Made by a program: the position numbers and the translations under genes. Shown here in pieces: positions 12,922-15,840 of a DNA stretch of 15,840 nucleotides; positions within the stretch are counted from its first letter, which is position 1, and every line of letters starts with the position of its first letter. This DNA is from Verrucomicrobiota bacterium (GTDB lineage Bacteria; Verrucomicrobiota; Verrucomicrobiia; Limisphaerales; UBA9464): the NCBI GenBank assembly GCA_947454295.1, contig CANGMO010000010.1:1-15840 (forward strand). Direction: 5' to 3'. The notes under the pieces are model-generated. The model ran no database searches. It was given only the letters and a program-made list of their open reading frames with translations, and was not told the origin of the DNA.

Positions 12922-15654
12922 GTGAACCCGTCCCTTCGTTACGCCGCGGCCATCGCGCTCGCGATCCAGTGCCTGGCACCCGTCGTCAGCCGCGGTGCCG
13001 ACACGCTCGTGCCCACCTCCATGCTGTCGCTGTCGGATCCCGACCTGGAGATCACGGTGTTCGCCACCTCCCCGCAGCTGAGCAATCCGACGAATCTCGA
13101 CTTCGACAAGGACGGCCGGGTGTGGGTCGCCGAAGGGGTCAACTACCGCGGCCACTACAATCGCCAGCCGGAGGGCGATCGCATCGTGATCCTCGAAGAC
13201 ACCGATGGCGACGGCGTGGCCGACAAGCGGTCGGTGTTTGTCCAGGACCCCGAGCTGCGCGCACCCATGGGCATTGCCGTGATCGACAACCGGGTGGTGG
13301 TCTCCATGGCGCCGAACCTGATCGTCTACACCGATGTGAACCGCGACGGGAAGTTCGACCCTGCCGTGGACAAGAAGGAGGTTCTGCTGACCGGATTCAA
13401 CGGCCGGAAGCACGATCACACGATCCACAGCGTCACCGTCGGTCCGGACGGCCAGTGGTACTGGAACTCGGGCAACACCGGCGCGATGTTCACCGACAAG
13501 TCCGGCAAGACCTTCCGCATCGGCAGCGCCTACGACCCGACCTATGGCGGCGGCAAGGCGGACCTGGGTTGGGAGCCCACCAAGATCGCCGGCATGAAGT
13601 CGGATGACGGTCACGTGTGGATCGGCGGCTTCACCGCGCGCATGAATCCCGACGGCTCGGGTGTCCACATCATCGGCCACAACTACCGCAACAGCTACGA
13701 GCAGACCGTCACCGCGTACGGCGATGTCTTCCAGAACGACAACGACGATCCCCCCGCCTGCCGCACCACCTTCCTGCTCGAGTTCGGGAACGCCGGATTC
13801 TGCTCCTTCGACGGCAAGCGTTCCTGGGGTGCCGATCGCCGGCCCGGGCAGAGCATTCCGGTGGCCGAATGGCGTCAGGAAGATCCAGGGACCATGCCTT
13901 CGGGCGACGTGTATGGCGGCGGCTCACCGACCGGCATCACATATGTCGAGGAGAGCGCACTCGGGGATAAGTACCGCGGGCTGCTGCTGAGCTGCGAACC
14001 GGGGCGCAATGTGGTGTTCGGGTATTATCCGAAGGCCGCGGGTGCGGGCTTCGACCTGAAGCGCTTTGATTTCGTCACCAGCAATCGCGAGGGCGAATTC
14101 GCCGGCACCGATTTCAAGGGCGGTCGCAATGAGGCGCGGACACTCAAGACCATGTTCCGTCCGAGCGACGTGGGCGTGGGTGCGGATGGCGCGGTGTACG
14201 TGGCCGACTGGTTTGACGCCCGCGTTGGCGGCCATGCCGACTGGGATGATTCCACCTCCGGCACCATTTACCGCATCACCCGCAAGGGCACGCATCCCAA
14301 GGCACCAAAACTGGATCTCTCGACGGTCGATGGCGCCATCGCCGCGCTGAAGAGCCCGGCCGTGAATGTCCGCGGCGCTGCGTTCTACGCCTTGCAGCGG
14401 TTTGGCCCCAAGGCGGTCCCGGCTCTGAACAAGTTGCTCCGCGACTCCAATCCCTACGTTCGCGCCCGCGCGGTTTGGGCCTTGGCGCAGGTCGCGCCGA
14501 AGGGACTGACCACCGTCCAGGGATTGCTGCGGGACAATGATTCTGCCACCCGCATCGTCGCCTTCCGTGCCGTGCGCCGTGCCACGGAAGAGCAACGATT
14601 CTTGGGTCAAATCTCGCGGACGGCCTTCCTCGCCACCGCGCTGAAGCTGGCCTCAGACCCTTCCCCAGCCATCCGCCGTGAAGTTGCCCTTTCGCTGCGA
14701 GACCTGCCGTTCTCCGACACCCGCGCACACTTCATCGCGCTGGCCAAGGGCTTTGACGGACAGGATCGCACCTACCTCGAGGCCTTCGGCACCGGCGCCG
14801 CCGGCAAGGAGGCGGAAGTGTACGAGGCCGTCCGACAGGCGCTCACCGACACCACGGGAACGGTCGGCGTTCTCTTCTGGTCGCCGGCCTTCGCCAATCT
14901 CGCGTGGCGGTTGCATCCGGAGGCCAGCGTCGAGGGCTTCAAGGCCCGGGCCTTGAGCACCGCGCTGCCCGACTCCGCCCGCAAGGCCGCCACGACGGCC
15001 ATCGGCTACAACGACAACGCCGCCGGTGCCGCCGCGATGCTCGAGATCGCCGCCAAGACCGACAAGGCCATCAAGGCCGAGGCGATCTGGTGGTTGCTGA
15101 ACCGCAAGGATTCCACCTGGAAGGACTTTGGTGTGAACGAGGCGCTCAAGGCCCGGGGCATCTACAATCCCGACGCCATCGAACTCACCGAGGCCACGGT
15201 TCCCGCGGCGGACGCGCCGAAGTTCTCGGTCGCCGACGTCCTCAAACTCTCCGGCGACGCCAAGCGCGGCGCCGATCGCTTCCAGTCCATCTGCGCGAGC
15301 TGCCATCGCGCCGGTGACATCGGTGCCGAGTACGCGCCCAATCTCACCGGATGGGCCCGCCGCCAAACCCCGGAGGTGTTCGCCAACTCGGTCATCAATC
15401 CAAGCGCCGACATCGCCAGCGGATTCGCCGGCACCGAGGTTCACACCAAGGATGGTGTGGTCATCGACGGCCTCGTCCTGTCGGAGGGCGACCCGCTCAT
15501 CATCCAGTCAGCCGGCGGCCTGACCCAGATGATTCCCAAGGCGCGGGTCGCGTCGCGCAAGGCGCTGGGCCGTTCCCTGATGCTCAGTGCCGACCAGCTG
15601 GGCCTGACCCCGCAGGATCTCGCCGACCTCGCCGCCTACCTGCGAACCCGCTGA
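12922..15654 (+). CDS. PVC-type membrane-bound dehydrogenase / HEAT / haem c protein
   Basis: The 910-residue exported protein starts with a signal peptide (to about VSRGA/DT). Residues about 30-450 form the beta-propeller of the TIGR02604 'putative membrane-bound dehydrogenase' type, with VWVAEGVNYRGHY, a calcium-site-like DTDGDGVADK, HTIHSVTVGPDG, and VADWFDARVGG near the end. About 470-580 hold HEAT-like repeats (NVRGAAFYALQRFG, YVRARAVWALAQVAP, ATRIVAFRAVRRA), continuing less clearly onwards. The last 140 residues are the Pirellula/Verrucomicrobium-type haem domain (TIGR02603). It has CASCH at 791-795, APNLTG, and a possible axial methionine at 887 before LTPQDLADLAAYL. It is probably a periplasmic oxidoreductase passing electrons to its own haem; the substrate, often guessed to be a sugar or alcohol, is unknown. 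It starts 87 bp after methyltransferase 2, so membership of that operon is uncertain. Confidence 0.93.
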   Translation: MNPSLRYAAAIALAIQCLAPVVSRGADTLVPTSMLSLSDPDLEITVFATSPQLSNPTNLDFDKDGRVWVAEGVNYRGHYNRQPEGDRIVILEDTDGDGVADKRSVFVQDPELRAPMGIAVIDNRVVVSMAPNLIVYTDVNRDGKFDPAVDKKEVLLTGFNGRKHDHTIHSVTVGPDGQWYWNSGNTGAMFTDKSGKTFRIGSAYDPTYGGGKADLGWEPTKIAGMKSDDGHVWIGGFTARMNPDGSGVHIIGHNYRNSYEQTVTAYGDVFQNDNDDPPACRTTFLLEFGNAGFCSFDGKRSWGADRRPGQSIPVAEWRQEDPGTMPSGDVYGGGSPTGITYVEESALGDKYRGLLLSCEPGRNVVFGYYPKAAGAGFDLKRFDFVTSNREGEFAGTDFKGGRNEARTLKTMFRPSDVGVGADGAVYVADWFDARVGGHADWDDSTSGTIYRITRKGTHPKAPKLDLSTVDGAIAALKSPAVNVRGAAFYALQRFGPKAVPALNKLLRDSNPYVRARAVWALAQVAPKGLTTVQGLLRDNDSATRIVAFRAVRRATEEQRFLGQISRTAFLATALKLASDPSPAIRREVALSLRDLPFSDTRAHFIALAKGFDGQDRTYLEAFGTGAAGKEAEVYEAVRQALTDTTGTVGVLFWSPAFANLAWRLHPEASVEGFKARALSTALPDSARKAATTAIGYNDNAAGAAAMLEIAAKTDKAIKAEAIWWLLNRKDSTWKDFGVNEALKARGIYNPDAIELTEATVPAADAPKFSVADVLKLSGDAKRGADRFQSICASCHRAGDIGAEYAPNLTGWARRQTPEVFANSVINPSADIASGFAGTEVHTKDGVVIDGLVLSEGDPLIIQSAGGLTQMIPKARVASRKALGRSLMLSADQLGLTPQDLADLAAYLRTR

Positions 15655-15674
15655 ACCAAACCGCGGAGGAATCG

Positions 15675-15819
15675 ACCACGGATGGACACAGATAAGCACA
15701 GATGCTGAGAGGGAAGAGACACCCACTCCAAGCCAGCATGGCCCTGATCGATTGATCGATCTCTACAGGCTTCTTCACAGGCTGTTTCCTATCTGTGTTC
15801 ATCTGTGTCCATCAGTGGT
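15675..15819. repeat. 145-bp inverted-repeat element (CCACGGATGGACACAG type)
   Basis: The 29-bp left end (15675-15703, starting ACCACGGATGGACACAGAT) is an inverted copy of the right end (15791-15819), with 26 of 29 positions matching. Each arm also repeats ACACAGAT-like units. The interior includes a short direct repeat, GATCGATT-GATCGATC (15746-15761). There is no coding potential. Elements with this wording recur between genes in verrucomicrobial and planctomycete genomes as I remember them. It starts 20 bp after the haem-protein stop codon and may also serve as a transcript end. Confidence 0.7.
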
Positions 15820-15840
15820 TTCACTCCGTCTTCACGAGTA

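Noticed and set aside
11818..13680. A 620-codon open frame on the minus strand
   Set aside because: It overlaps methyltransferase 2 and the haem protein on the opposite strand, both with strong family motifs. Its own translation has no recognisable domain.

Overview
The window is GC-rich, densely coded bacterial DNA with a strong Verrucomicrobiota/PVC-superphylum flavour. The pointers are: a 910-residue protein with a PVC-type membrane-bound dehydrogenase propeller, HEAT-like repeats and a C-terminal c-type haem domain (TIGR02604/TIGR02603 architecture); two secreted PQQ-type beta-propeller proteins with the W-x-GP-x-RDG start; a cyanobacterial-like glucose-6-phosphate isomerase; and several non-coding inverted-repeat elements of the kind scattered through verrucomicrobial genomes. 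I infer the phylum from these features; no rRNA gene is present to prove it.

Layout. (1) 1-759: the 3' part of an alpha-E (DUF403) gene, cut by the window edge, followed by two tandem hairpins and four heptads (788-860). (2) 881-2224: a secreted PQQ-propeller protein. (3) 2493-5269: pgi, then two overlapping PepSY-type membrane protein genes. (4) 5285-5341: two hairpins in the convergent gap. (5) 5340-6560, minus strand: a solitary, N-terminally short GspE/PilB-type ATPase. (6) 6561-6922: a divergent non-coding gap. (7) 6923-12834, plus strand: a lipid-modification-like cluster of DUF1365, a PQQ-propeller protein, CFA-family methyltransferase 1, a DUF1475-like membrane protein, a 205-bp gap holding an inverted-repeat element, a DUF1295 membrane protein, and methyltransferase 2 (coclaurine N-methyltransferase-like). 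(8) 12922-15654: the PVC dehydrogenase/HEAT/haem protein. (9) 15675-15819: a 145-bp inverted-repeat element.

How the genes may work together. DUF1365, CFA-type methyltransferases and DUF1295 recur together in bacteria and are thought to modify membrane fatty acids, giving methyl-branched, cyclopropane, furan or similar products. Two divergent methyltransferases in one cluster suggest two successive or alternative methylations. The first has lost residues that bind bicarbonate in true cyclopropane synthases, while the second keeps their equivalents. The embedded quinoprotein-like propeller and the downstream haem protein are predicted to be exported and could be unrelated passengers or redox partners. 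The PepSY pair carries matched histidines at membrane edges and may be a split haem-binding ferric reductase. The most interesting candidates are the two-methyltransferase cluster, the PepSY pair, and the non-coding elements placed inside or beside operons.
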